Positions 11,451 through 23,253 of a DNA stretch of 64,000 nucleotides are shown piece after piece. Where the stretch lies: contig OX439128.1 in assembly GCA_949318235.1 (NCBI GenBank), positions 44,472,262 through 44,536,261 on the forward strand, in the 5' to 3' direction. The notes beneath the pieces are model-generated. The model made no database searches, was not told where the DNA came from, and saw nothing but the letters and a program-made list of their open reading frames with translations. The stretch's first letter is position 1. Each line of letters begins with the position of its first letter. The translations under genes were made by a program, and so were the position numbers. The stretch comes from Ecdyonurus torrentis. Its lineage: Eukaryota > Arthropoda > Insecta > Ephemeroptera > Heptageniidae.

Positions 11451-12315
11451 AACCTAGTTTTTTTTTTTTTTTACTTTCCCTCATTTCATTACTCGTTACA
11501 TTATTGTGTTTTTGTTCATATGGTTATATACAGTACATTTTGGAAAACAACTTATACGTATGTCTGCATTAATTGCAACTTAATATTTCTTTATTTCTTA
11601 ACATGAAAGTTTTCTTAAAAGTTTGAAATTTGAAGATATCCAAGTTTTTATAAGAAGTACTTATAAAAAAATCAATCATAGGCTTTAAATAATTAAAAAA
11701 ATATAAAAAAATAAAAAATAAAAAAGACATATTAAAGGAATTGATGTCCGATCATTTTATTATCAGTAACATTCATTCTACCAATAAGCATGTAATGTCA
11801 TTTCGTTTCAAGTATTTGTCAATTTTTTTTAATATATGGAAATGGTTGAATAATTTTAATTATAATTAATGATAAAATTGCACGCAGACATTGGCGTGAA
11901 TAATTTTGACTTGGAAATCACCGGAAGTTACTGTAATAAAGTTTATTTTGTTATTATTAAATTTATCTCCTCAGTTTATTACGATTATTTAAGTAATGTT
12001 ACTTTTTTCTTCAAAACATTTTTTTTTTATTATGTTATACTATAATTGATAATTTTCTTCATTTGGATATCAGTATTTTTATTTCGATAATTTTTATCTA
12101 AAATATATTGTAAAAAGTATGTTTCTTTCATTAAATAAAAATTAATATAAAAATTACTAGTCTACTATGGATTTGAATCCAGTGTATTTTCAAAGTCTTT
12201 TTTTCCTCTTTATATTTAAAAATTTGTTAAATGATACCATTGTATAAGTATATTATAAATACTTTCACTTATATACTATACTACTAGACAACTTTAAATA
12301 ATCAAGACACGGAAC
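11451..12315. other. AT-rich stretch, no feature seen
   Basis: Poly(T) at about 11460-11473, then A/T-rich sequence with no plausible exon or element boundary. Confidence 0.4.
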
Positions 12316-12917
12316 TGGCAAGGGTCATCAGATCGATCACTGGCATTAGTTTTATGTTAATTTTGTCCTGGTATAGGGCTTACCATGCCATGTTAAATTG
12401 AAGTTTTTCATTTTTGAAAATCTCGCTTCAGAATTATTAAAACACGTTAAATAGCACATCATCATAAAGTAAAAAGCACAACTCAAAAAGTATTTAGGAC
12501 GTGAACAAGCTCCAGTGAAAGGAACGAGATGAAAAATGTGCTCAAAGTTGACTCCAAATAAAGGTCTGGGTTCCACTAGAAATTTCAGTTTCTCATTGTT
12601 AACCTTTCAAATTTGATCCATATTTTAGAAATTCAGCTTTGAGAAACTGAAATTTCTGGTGAAATCCATACCCTCATTTGGAATCAACTTTAAGCACATT
12701 TTTCACCTCATTCCTTTCACTGGAGCTCGTTCACGGCCTAAATACTTTTTGAGTTTTGCTTTTTACTTTATGATGAGGTGCAAATCATCGTTTTTTAATA
12801 ATTCTGAAGCGAGAAATTAGAAATTAGAGCCCTCTATTTAAATGGTAAGCCCTATCCCAATAAAACTAATGAAGACCCTTGCCAGCAACCAACTTGATGA
12901 CTGATGACCCTTGCCAA
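12316..12917. mobile_element. Large foldback element family G
   Basis: About 600 bp, almost wholly palindromic: arms of roughly 250-280 bp pair from TGGCAAGGGTCATCAG inward, through GTAAAAAGCACAACTCAAAA and GAAACTGAAATTTC near the centre. The right end carries a second, internal copy of the terminus (GACCCTTGCCAG) about 25 bp inside the outer one. Apparent open frames here are arm sequence. Confidence 0.85.
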
Positions 12918-13756
12918 TGACAAGAGCTGATTATATGAAATTCCTATGAATACTAATACTAATAAAAAAAAGTCAAATATTTTATTTATTTTTTATTTTT
13001 GAGGAAACACATTTATTTATTTATTTTTAATACACGCAAAAAAATAATAATAATGCATTGAATACTTTTTTATGCATTACCTCAAATTAATGCAGAAAAT
13101 ATGTATATATAATACATAAAAATATATTCGATGCATTTTTTTTTTTTTTTTTTTTTTTGAGAATGTATAGATAAATACAAAACTTAACTCATAATTCTTA
13201 TATTATCGTGCGTTCTTTTCCCCCATATGAGTAATCAGTTATTAGTTATTTCCTTTTCTGTTTTATTTTTATTTTTTAGAAAATACCTGTCATTTTATGT
13301 TGTTTTTTTTTCTTTTTTTTTGTTTTGTTAGAAAGCAAAAATTAAAAAGCTATTTAATTATTTCTTAGCATGAGGTAATTTAAAGTTTACATGATAACCA
13401 AAGCAGCACAAACCTGGTATAGATAAGATATTATAGAAGCAACTTTAATTTTTATTTTCTTTTAAATGATATATATTAAGTATGGTTGCGTATATATTTT
13501 TCGTGTGTAGTAAGGCGGATGTGTGTCACTTTTTGATAATATTTGATTACCTTTCGGTGAGAAAATTATTTCTTGATTTGATTTATGTTATTATAAAAAT
13601 TTTATGAAAACTTTTTTTTTACCCGCAGTTATAGATATCAGAGAAATATCAAGGTATATATAACGTGTTCAGTAAAACACGCACAAAAGAATAAGGACAA
13701 AAGAAAAATAAATAGAATTATTGTTTTTAGTCCATGCAATCTTAGATTTCAGTTCT

Positions 13757-13787
<31 letters not shown>

Positions 13788-14228
13788 CCTCTTATCAACC
13801 CGCATTTAGTGTTGCATATGGAAACTTATGGAATAAGAGATACCAAATTAAAAGCTATCCGTATTATATGTAGCGTACGTACATTTCATTATATGCAAAA
13901 TTTATTATCTTAAACTATTGTGATAATATGTCTTTTATCATTTAACTTAAGCATGAACTTTTTCTCATAAAAATGAAATAGAAATTTAAGCTTAAAAATT
14001 TAAATGGTAAAATAGCTATACTATCGCACCACCATAATAAAAGCTTTATTATACCTTTATGGTTAAACAATGCATATGGAGACTTGAACGTATTTCTCCA
14101 AAAATATGCTTGGTATAACATGAAGTTATACAGTTATATATGAAATTTGAATAAAACTAAAAAAAAAAAAAAAAAAATGGTATAACAGAGAGTAATATTT
14201 TAACATCCTTCAGATAAAAGTAAAAATT
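12918..14228. other. AT-rich stretch with long poly(T) runs
   Basis: Poly(T) at about 13137-13158 and 13760-13787; no gene or element boundary was found. Confidence 0.45.
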
Positions 14229-14700
14229 TATTTTTTATTTTTATTATTTATTAGTCAACCAAAAACAGGCTTGCGCCTAATACATTGGCGGTACACTCAC
14301 TTGTCAGTACAAATAATCAATTAATTACAATTAAAGTAAAAAAATAACACACGCATGCACATATACATTAAATTACGATTACAGATTATGTATACATATA
14401 TAACAACATAATCATTGCTTTTCAACATTCCTATATTGCATACTTTTTATTGTGTTATAGCAATCATTGACGATATCAATGTCTATGTCATTACATCATG
14501 TTGCAGCTCTTGTTATAAAGGAGTTTTTAGTCACATCGTTCGAACAAGTAGGAATACTAAACAAATAATTGATTTCTTACATAACTTTTGTTGATGCTTT
14601 CAATAAAACAAAAAATTGCCTTACAACTCTTGCTATTAGTCCATAAAATTGTAAAAAATAAATGTCCTCAATATCTATGTAACGACATAAAATTTAACAA
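14229..14700 (-). mobile_element. Non-LTR retrotransposon 3' end with ORF2 C-terminal remnant
   Basis: Read on the minus strand, a degenerate frame near 14480-14580 gives FSIPTCSNDVTKNSFITRAA followed by a stop. This fits the conserved P..T..GK.SF..RA...WN tail of Jockey/CR1-type LINE polymerases. It continues into a 3' UTR shared with 5930-6185 and an A/T-rich tail at 14229-14260. It is truncated and decayed, hence inactive. The clade assignment is tentative. Confidence 0.65.
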
Positions 14701-14946
14701 TCAAATCCATAGTTATAATACCAGAATTTCAAATACTATTCATATATTATAGGAAAACAAAAAAGCAAATTTTATCAAAAGACAATATTGGTAAATGGAT
14801 TTAACTATATAACACTCTGCCTCGAAAATTAAAAAGTATTGATAATGATAAAGAGTTTAAGCGGGAAGGTGTTTTGTTTATATAAAAAAAATGTTTAAAA
14901 AGAAAAAATACCCCATGTAAAAGTTTTCTCTTTTTCAAGTGTACTG

Positions 14947-14948
<2 letters not shown>

Positions 14949-15009
<61 letters not shown>

Positions 15010-15051
15010 CTGTATAATATAATATTTAAAAATATATAATATTAATATTAC

Positions 15052-15111
<60 letters not shown>
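14949..15111. repeat. Two (TA)n tracts flanking an AT-only spacer
   Basis: TA tracts at 14949-15005 and 15054-15111 are separated by about 48 bp made mostly of TAATATTAATATTA-like sequence. The whole block can fold on itself. Confidence 0.9.
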
Positions 15112-15115
<4 letters not shown>

Positions 15116-15137
15116 TTATTATGTATTTTATTATTTG

Positions 15138-15208
15138 TATGAAGAAGTTACCATGAATGTGTTAAAAATTTATTCTAAATAAAGATATTCTTCTTCTTCT
15201 TCTTTCTT
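15138..15208 (+). mobile_element. Possible LINE 3' tail with (TTC)n
   Basis: TTCTAAATAAAGATATTCTT followed by TTC repeats is the usual look of some arthropod LINE 3' ends, where AATAAA is followed by a short microsatellite. There is no second copy in the window to confirm it. Confidence 0.3.
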
Positions 15209-15910
15209 ATAGACAGCAAATTTGCATAGAAAAATAACAACATATAGTTTTTACATTTCTCAACATTGTTAACTTTATCATCTTATCATAATTTAAATTC
15301 AAAGAACATATTATTTTTTATGACGCATTTTGATTGCTATATATGCGTTATGAAACATGCAAACGTGTTTTATATTATAGCTAAAAAAAAAAAAAAAAAA
15401 AAAAAAGAAGTTATTAGCAATAGTATAATAGAGGGGAAACAGTGACCTTATATTATATGAAATATCATTTAGGCAATCTTTTCATAATAAATAAATGTTA
15501 TCATTTTGTTAATGTAAACAATTTTAATAATAATAATAAATGATTTTTACTAGAGGCCAAAAAAGGTGCAAACCCACTTACAAGATCCTCTGACTTTTAA
15601 ACAATGTGCAATAGACAGAGTATTATATGATAATATAAACTTTAGGTACAGAAAATAGTTTAAAAATTTGCAATATGTTATGTTTTTTTAAGAGTTTTTT
15701 TTTTTTGTCTTTTTGTTTCCCTGCCATCACAAACGTGTTTATTATATTTTTTTTATTTATGAACATTCTGTTTCGTAAGATGATTCGTATCTCTTAGATT
15801 AAAAAATTGACCTTTTAATATTGATGTCATTCGAAAATCAACCGCTACAACTACCAACGTTATGATAAAAACTTCAGGACCAATGTGACCATAAATAGAA
15901 TAAGTAATGA

Positions 15911-15962
15911 GGAAAAAAAAAAAAAACGAAAATACGAAAAAACGAAAAAACGAAACGAAAAG
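15911..15962. repeat. Degenerate (CGAAAA)n array
   Basis: Repeated ACGAAAA units of variable A-length following a poly(A) run. Confidence 0.7.
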
Positions 15963-16642
15963 AAATTAACGGTACTGCATGAATAAAATGTTTAATTGTA
16001 TTTTTGTAATTCAAAATTTTCTATTTTCCTTTTTTTCCCTAAATATTTCAAACTGTCTTACTGAAAAAATAAATGAAACATAATTTATTGGTTGAGAAAC
16101 TTTTAGTCAAACACCTTATTTTCAGCTTCATTTCCTTTGAATGCAATTTTATTATTTGTTTAGTATATAGTTTATATAACAGCATCTACCGTCAGTAAAC
16201 TAATATTGTAAGTTTAATTAGTAGTACAAAGTATTCTCTATTTCCTTATTAATTTAACTCAAGTTGACAAAAACAACCCATAAGTAAACAAGACAAAATT
16301 GAAACTTAAAACTTATTTTAATATACTAAAAATTAAAAATATTTGTGTAGAATTTAATGTCATAAAAATTATTATTTTTAAAACATTAAAGTAAATTGCT
16401 TTTAATTACTGTTTTGCACTCGTAGAAGATTTTGGTACCAATGAAAAACTCAAAATTGTTTATTTATATATGTAAGTAAAATGCAAAGGGGTGGGTATGC
16501 ACTAAAAAATAATAAGAATAAAACTTTAAAACACACTTTGAGAAAGTAACAATATTTATCTTCCTCCTCCTTTTTCTTAAAAAAAAAAATGTAAGGTAGA
16601 GTATGTGGAATAAGATTTTAATTTTATTAGTAAGAAGCACAA

Positions 16643-16673
<31 letters not shown>

Positions 16674-17460
16674 CAGAGGGTGGCTAATTGAGAGGTCTAT
16701 ATAAGAGCAATTAAGTTTGGACTTGATATTACTCTCTAATGGATTGCTTTGCTTTTACTATACAGAGTATACGACATTATATTATATAATATACTATATT
16801 GTATCTCAGACATGAAAATGTTCTGGACATCAGTAAATAAAGCACTTTATTAATTACTTCAAGTTATGGCGTAGTGTGTTGTGCTGTGTGGCTTTCATAT
16901 ATACAGTACAAAAAAATATTATATTAATTTGTACATAAGATAAATTGATATTGCTTTATAGCTACACTTTGTACTCGTTGATATTTTAATTATAAAAATG
17001 CAGTTTGCCAAAAATTTAGATACTACAATTTTTGTTTTTGTTTTTTTATTTTTTTTTTCTACAATTGCACCCACAATATGTATGTACCCTCCTTACAACT
17101 TGGCTAATTTACAGCTCATTACAGTTAATATTTGCATATACATCAGTATCTTCTTCAAAAATTCTACAATTTTACTTGAAAATCAAAGAAATCTGTAACA
17201 AATTTATATTTAATGTTGTTACAACACAGAAACTACATAAAACTCTAACTGTAAAAATGACAAACGTATACAATTCTGTTTTCATACGTTTTTCAAATAA
17301 ATCAGAGATCTGAAATTATGTTAGATTTTAACAATAATTGTATTTTAAAATTTTTTGATTTATTTTCTTTTCTTTTATTTAAAATAGAATACCATGTTGT
17401 TGAAGAATTGTTTGTTATTTTTGACCACTCAAATGTGCTTTTGGTGAATTTTTAGCTTGA
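15963..17460. other. AT-rich stretch, no gene seen
   Basis: It contains only a (GA)n tract at 16647-16673 and T runs near 17040. Short open frames around 17000-17310 are T-rich and look non-coding. Confidence 0.45.
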
Positions 17461-17660
17461 GATACTTGAAGGGGTCAGGGAGGGGGGGGGGGGGGGGATG
17501 GTACTTCGCCGCGGTGTTCTAGTTCAGAGGATGGATTTATGTTTGCCACGAAATACAAAAATTCAGTGTGTGGGCGAAAAGAGGGGAGACAAATTGCAAG
17601 TGATGTGTACTTAGAGGGGAAATCGTTTAAATTGCGCTATACTCCAATTATTTTCGACAA
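17461..17660. other. GC-richer patch with a 16-base poly(G)
   Basis: A run of 16 G at 17482-17497 is preceded by GAAGGGGTCAGGGA and followed by CCGCGG and several GGGG/GAGGGG groups to about 17620. The G-strand could form a G-quadruplex. No convincing reading frame. Confidence 0.5.
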
Positions 17661-17942
17661 CATAGTAAAAAAGATAAAGTACACAGTATGTAAACTTTAC
17701 TTCATATAATTACATATTTAAAAAAAAAACTGAATTAAGTTTAATGTATAGACTATAAAATCGTTTTATTTATATTTTTTGTAAGAGTTTATTAGATATA
17801 ATGTGTATATTTAAATGTTTTATTTAAGTTATTATTAGTTTATAAGTATAGTTATTTAGTGTAAGTAAAGTAGTGACATTTTTTATAATAAAAAAGGTAA
17901 TACTGTCAAAAATCATTATTGGAATTTGTAATCGTATCATGA

Positions 17943-18232
17943 TCCGGGTTATTAAATCCGAATCAAAGGAATTAGTATTAAAATCTGGACAAATAGTAAA
18001 AATATGAATAGGATCCTATTCGATTTTTGGAGCTTCTTACACGGAAAGTGCATGTTTGTTTTTGGATTTTCTGTTCTTTAATTTTTTTTTATGAAAGTAT
18101 CCCGTATTGGTACGGATATTTGCGATCCGAATTTGGTTGATCCATTTGGAATCCGGATAATGCAGATCCGGATAGAAATATTTACGTGAGATTCAGATTG
18201 ATTGATAAGTTCTTATCGGAAGTCGGGATTTC
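17943..18232. repeat. Scattered ATCCGGAT-like motifs
   Basis: Variants GATCCGGG, AATCCGAATC, GATCCGAAT, AATCCGGAT and GATCCGGAT recur irregularly. This may be the remnant of a decayed satellite or element; there is no clear period. Confidence 0.3.
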
Positions 18233-21152
18233 CAAATTATTTGAATATGTAAAATAAAAAAAGCTCACTCTTTACTTTCTTTTTGGGATAATGTAGAAAA
18301 TCATTAAAAATTTAATCAAATTTAGTTTTCTTCATAACTTATGTATTTTAAAAATGAACTACCTTGTTCACCTGTTTACAGAAATACTGCAATTATTGAC
18401 AAGTTATCATATAAACTGGCAGAAACATCAAAAACAAATTTATTACCAAAACAAAATAAATGTAAAATTATTATTTACAATTATTAAAAAATATTGAACC
18501 TTTGAAATTTTTATGAAATTTGAAATACTAAAACTATTAGGATTTTTTTTTCACAAAAATTAAGCTTTTAATAAAAGTAGTTGTTTTTATATAAAATTGA
18601 TTTATTTCACACTATTTAAATATAAATTCATATTATTAATCTAATTTTAACATTTAAATACTATAATAATAAAGATATAAGAATAATTACTTAATGTTAC
18701 ATTAAAATTTTTATAGCTTATATAAAAATAAAAAAATTTAAATATACTGTATAATATATATAATAGTAATTACTTTTATAATATAAATAGATTTCTTTTA
18801 CATAAAAATTAAACGCAATTAAAAGACATGAGAAAAAGAGAACAAAAGATAATGTCTTTGGCCAATATAGTTAAACTCTTCTTCATTTTTTTATCTCTAT
18901 GTCTTATTTCTGTTCCATCATGAATGACTTTCTTACTAATACCACATTCAAATGAATCCCTATTTGGCATTCGCTATAACTGTCCCATCATCCTCCCCCT
19001 TCCCCTTACATCGTCCTTCTTCTCATGCTTCGCTTTTTCTTTTTCTTAATAACTTGATCTTCTTTACTTATGCCCGCAATTATTCTTATACATTAAAACC
19101 TTTTATATTCTTTCTACTGAAAAGAGAAAGAAAAAAAAAGGTCCTTCTTCTATAAGGATTTACTATTATAAGGCTCCTTGCTTGTTGTATTTTGCTTGCT
19201 TGAAGAAGAAGAAGAAAATAAGAAAGTTATTACATACAACCCGACCATTCAGTTTATTTTATATAAAATAAAGCATAAGTAAAGAATCCTTGATGTTTTT
19301 ATTCTTCTTCTTCTTCGTCTTTTTAAAATAAGACCACCACTGGTGAATTATTCCCTTTTTTCGTTATTCTTATTCTTCTCCTTTTCTTTTCCAAATAATG
19401 ATAATAATAATACGACACTTTAATCTTTTAGTGGAAAATAAATGAAAGTGTGGCTTTCTTTCTATCTTTCTTTCTCTTGTTTAGCTTTTTTACTTCATTC
19501 GTGTTATATTATATATATTTTGTATAATATAAATTAAGAAAAAGAAAAACCCCTCTGTATCATTGAGAAATGATGGAATAAAAAATAATAATAAAAAAGT
19601 CTTTAGAAAACGTGAAGTGAATAATAATAAGAACTTTTTCTTCTATAAAATTCATTTTTTATTCTTTATTCTTCTTCTATTGTCATTATAATTTGCGCTG
19701 TCGTTAATTTTATGTGAAGACATTTATGAGAAACGTGGAATTATCCTACTTTTCTTTTTCTGAATACTATTAAAATTTAAACACGTGTGTATAAATACCA
19801 GAGAAAAATAATCTACTAAAATCTATAACCAAATAATAATAATTAAATATGTTATCTTAAAAAATGCAATACATACGAAAAAATTTAATGTATTAATACG
19901 CTATTACACAATATTTAAAGTTAAAATTATTTAGTAATTAGTAAAATTATTTATTAATTATTTATTATGAATATAAGAATTTGTATTAAATTTGTAACTG
20001 ACTTTACTGTTAAACAGCTGTGTTAAATTGAAAGGTCTGTAGCCTGATTTCGCCCAACAAAAATATGTTATTAAATGTAACTTTATACATAAATCTGCTG
20101 TAATAAAGCATTTATGCCACTGATTGTAAGATTCATATTCAGAAAACAGATTCAGATTCATAAAGGGTTTTACAAAAAATGAAAAATAAAAAGACAACAG
20201 AAGACGCATCATGAGAGCGCCTGTAAATTAGGCAAATATTGCATCTTCTAAGCTTAACATTTTGCCTATACAAAAGGATACTTTCATGTATCCTAGGTTT
20301 CTATCTGACAAAATTAATAACTACTTTTCTTCCGAGATCTAGCTAGAAACTCGAGTTGACTATTTACTTCAAATATTACGCAACTTTCTATGCAATAGAA
20401 ATAAATATAAACAATGTCTTCTTTTCTTTCTAACAGTTTACTAGCAATTAATTTTTTAGCAAACACTTTTTTTAAAGACATTAAATTGTTTTTTAATTTA
20501 AACGGTTTTTATCACAGCATTTTTAAATGTTATTTATTTTTAATATTTCATTCCATTTTCAATTTTAACTGTGTTTTTTATATTATATATTGTATATAAA
20601 AATGCTATGCAAATAAAAAAAATTAAAAAATGCTAAAAAAAAATTAAAGCAATCTTATTTTTTTCTTCTTGTCTTAATTTTTATTCTCAAAAGCTGGGTC
20701 TTGAGTATCTGATCACGTAATGAAAAATAGCTTGTTCGTTTTCACTCCCTCCTTCCACTGCCACCTCCCACCCCCAACGTCAACATTGTCAAAGACACCC
20801 ACTTTAATCCCTTATAATCACATTTACTACAAGGATTAAAACATTTTTCCCTCCACTTCTCATTTCTTTTATAATTTTTTTTCTCGTCCTCGCTTTTTTT
20901 TTTTTACATTTTACATAATATTAAGATTCATGTACCCATCTTACATAAAAATGAACAGCTAGGCTTCATGGTTAAGTTCGTTAAGAGCCTTTCTTAAGTG
21001 TCTTGATTGGTGGGTGGTATAGATGAAATGGTGGGTGGCGAAGAAAAAAAATATGTATGTATAAAAAGAAGAGGGTGGCGATCTTTTGCTTTTAAGTAGC
21101 TCAGAATAAAAAAGAAAAAAAGGGGTGAAAAAAATTATTATATATTTTAAGA

Positions 21153-21155
<3 letters not shown>
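18233..21155. other. AT-rich, pyrimidine-rich desert
   Basis: There are many CTTCTT/TTCTTT stretches (18890-19700) and no splice-bounded reading frame. Open frames at 18952, 19958 and 20414 have no recognisable features. Confidence 0.4.
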
Positions 21156-21196
<41 letters not shown>

Positions 21197-21273
21197 CGTA
21201 TGAACCTTCAATAAAAATTAGTAAACTTTATTCATGCTTTTTTTCATCTTATACTTCAAATAATATGCTTAAC

Positions 21274-21315
<42 letters not shown>
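21156..21315. repeat. Poly(A) run and (TA)n tract
   Basis: About 40 consecutive A at 21156-21195, then (TA)n at 21277-21315. Confidence 0.9.
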
Positions 21316-21320
<5 letters not shown>

Positions 21321-21856
21321 AAAATGAAAAAAAATATAATAATACCCTTACTAATTAATGTGTATACAATTTTTATAATCGGATATTCGTAATTTTTAAG
21401 TAGCAAGGTATTTTTTTATAACTATGTTATAGTGAATAAGCAATAAAAAAAGCATTTTCTTATATAAAAAGATGTTTACATTTTCAGAATTTTATTTCTT
21501 TTTCCTCAGTATTTTGACTGGTTTGAGAATATACAGTATAGTATAGTAATAGTGTGATAAATTAGGTCCATTTCCATTGATATGTAAAATGTGTGGTATT
21601 ATAATAAATCAGGCAAAAATGACAATATAAAATATGACTCTCCACGTATGCATTCTTTGATTTTTCTATTCATAGATTAGCTGCGGAGGATATAAGGTGG
21701 GCGTCATTCTGTCTCTTATTCTACATTAATTACAGACAAGTTATATACATGCTCTATAAATTTCCTGCAAAAACGATTTCTTCACTAAAATATGTTTTAA
21801 ACAACTTGTAACATCATTGATCGACCAAAAAAAAAAAAAAAAAATTATAAGAAGCA

Positions 21857-21933
21857 TTATTTTCTATATTTCTCTTAATATAACCATAGTATATACTATA
21901 TACTGGTTATATTAAGAGAAATATAGAAAATAA
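21857..21933. repeat. Perfect hairpin, 30-bp arms
   Basis: The left arm 21857-21886 and right arm 21904-21933 are exact reverse complements (core TTTCTCTTAATATAACCA), separated by a 17-base loop containing AGTATATACT. It ends five bases before element C copy 2. If transcribed it would form an unbroken stem. It may equally be a short inverted duplication. Confidence 0.9.
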
Positions 21934-21938
21934 CTATA

Positions 21939-22092
21939 TACACTTCTCCCAATACTAGTTCGAGCGGATACGTGTAATTAACAATGTAAAGTCAACTGTG
22001 CTTGGCTAGTAGGTTTATAACACACTCTCTGATTGGTTTAGCACCGCGGATAAAGCTTTTGGTGGGAACGACCTTGTTTTGGCCAGAGTGTA
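21939..22092. mobile_element. MITE family C, copy 2
   Basis: Inverted relative to 5458-5612. The ends are TACACTTCTCCC and the complement of TACACTCTGGCCAAAA, with TA on both flanks. The internal segment (ACCAATCAGAGAG, CCGCGG on the complement) is conserved between copies, so they are recent or related. Confidence 0.8.
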
Positions 22093-22156
22093 TACATGTA
22101 TGTATTTATACTATATGTTATAACCTTTTGCCTATACGAAAACTTTAAGTATAAAT

Positions 22157-22330
22157 AGATTGCAATAGGTTCCATTAAACTGGAACAGGTATTGATATAC
22201 CTGATGCAGGTAAAATATGCGTACTTCAATAAAGGTATGTGTCAGTTAGATTAGATGACATTTCACCTTGATATTTGACATTGTAGTATATTAATACCTG
22301 TTCCAGGTTAACATGTACCTATTGCAATTT
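22157..22330. mobile_element. Foldback element family E, copy 1
   Basis: Arms of about 45-50 bp: ATTGCAATAGGTTCC through GGAACAGGTATT, and the complement ending ACCTATTGCAAT. Homologous to 49363-49523. Confidence 0.7.
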
Positions 22331-22762
22331 ACAGGACTTGTGCTACTGCCATTATTAGTATTTTTTTCCGTGTATGGATGTTCGATATTTTTTTATTATT
22401 ATTATTTAATTATAATAAAATGCTGTAATTTGATAGTGAAAAGTTTTATTGCAATTCAGTACTAGAAATTGTATACCTCTGAATGTACACATGCTTGCAA
22501 TAATATAAATATTTTACCATTAAAAAACTCACGCACAATTTGCTAGAAGATATAAGATATTATTACGTTCCATGTCTTTACAGAGTAGAACAAGTCAGTC
22601 AAAACACAACATATGTAATAAAAACACAATTAAATAGTAAATTTTGTCTGATTTCAGATTAATTATATTAAATATATTATTATTAACATATAATTAAATT
22701 TGATATTATTCTTATGAGAGAATTAGGCGGTAAATTTAAATGGTAAAATATAATATCACCAT

Positions 22763-22809
22763 CATGTGTACCACAGTAGCTTATAAGATAAGCTACTGTG
22801 CATGTGTAC
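22763..22809. other. Perfect palindrome flanked by a 9-bp direct repeat
   Basis: CATGTGTAC occurs at 22763-22771 and again at 22801-22809. Between them lie 29 bases made of two exact 13-bp inverted arms (CACAGTAGCTTAT) around AAG. This is the structure expected of a tiny insertion with a target-site duplication, or a collapsed transposon whose two ends have joined. Confidence 0.75.
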
Positions 22810-22857
22810 TTATTATATAAGTTTATTTTACTCCCTAGATGTAATCTATAGTAAAAA

Positions 22858-22860
<3 letters not shown>

Positions 22861-22891
<31 letters not shown>

Positions 22892-23253
22892 TGCCATATT
22901 GTGTTATTGTGCTACACCAATCCCAGTCCCAATCAAGACATTGTTTTATCGACAGGTAAAAAATTTCCAATCAATGAAAAAGCACACACGTGCCGGCCAC
23001 GGCCTAAACAGCCATGACAGTCTAGAGAAACCGTGGAAACGTCTAGGTATAGAGGCAGATAGGTGCAATCACATCGATCATGCACCTCCCGAATGCTGTG
23101 CTTCGTTATGGAATGCATGTTAACATGCACCGTGCAACGTGTTTTGCGTTCTCACACTTCACGTACGCCCTGCAGTGGCTCGAACCTGTACTCGGTGAGG
23201 AGTATACAGAGTTACGAGTCAGCTGCCTTCATAACTCGGCCATACCAGCTCGG
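22861..23253 (-). mobile_element. tRNA-derived SINE with poly(A) tail
   Basis: On the minus strand the element opens with a degenerate tRNA Ser/Leu-like head. The A-box TGGCCGAGTT is at 23233-23242 and the B-box GGTTCGAGCC at 23177-23186, the spacing expected of an internal RNA polymerase III promoter. A GC-rich body of about 280 bp follows, then a 28-base poly(A) tail at 22861-22888. The predicted cloverleaf is poor, so it is not a working tRNA gene. The GC content is far above its surroundings. Flanking duplications were not found. Confidence 0.75.

Noticed and set aside
12352..12576. 74-residue minus-strand open frame
   Set aside because: It is one arm of foldback G, and the opposite arm does not keep the frame.
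14949..15111. Replication origin or matrix attachment site
   Set aside because: The (TA)n pair is AT-rich, but nothing beyond composition supports such a role.
23160..23253. Functional tRNA-Ser or tRNA-Leu gene
   Set aside because: A- and B-boxes are present, but the anticodon and acceptor stems do not pair, and a body plus poly(A) tail follows, so it is a SINE head.
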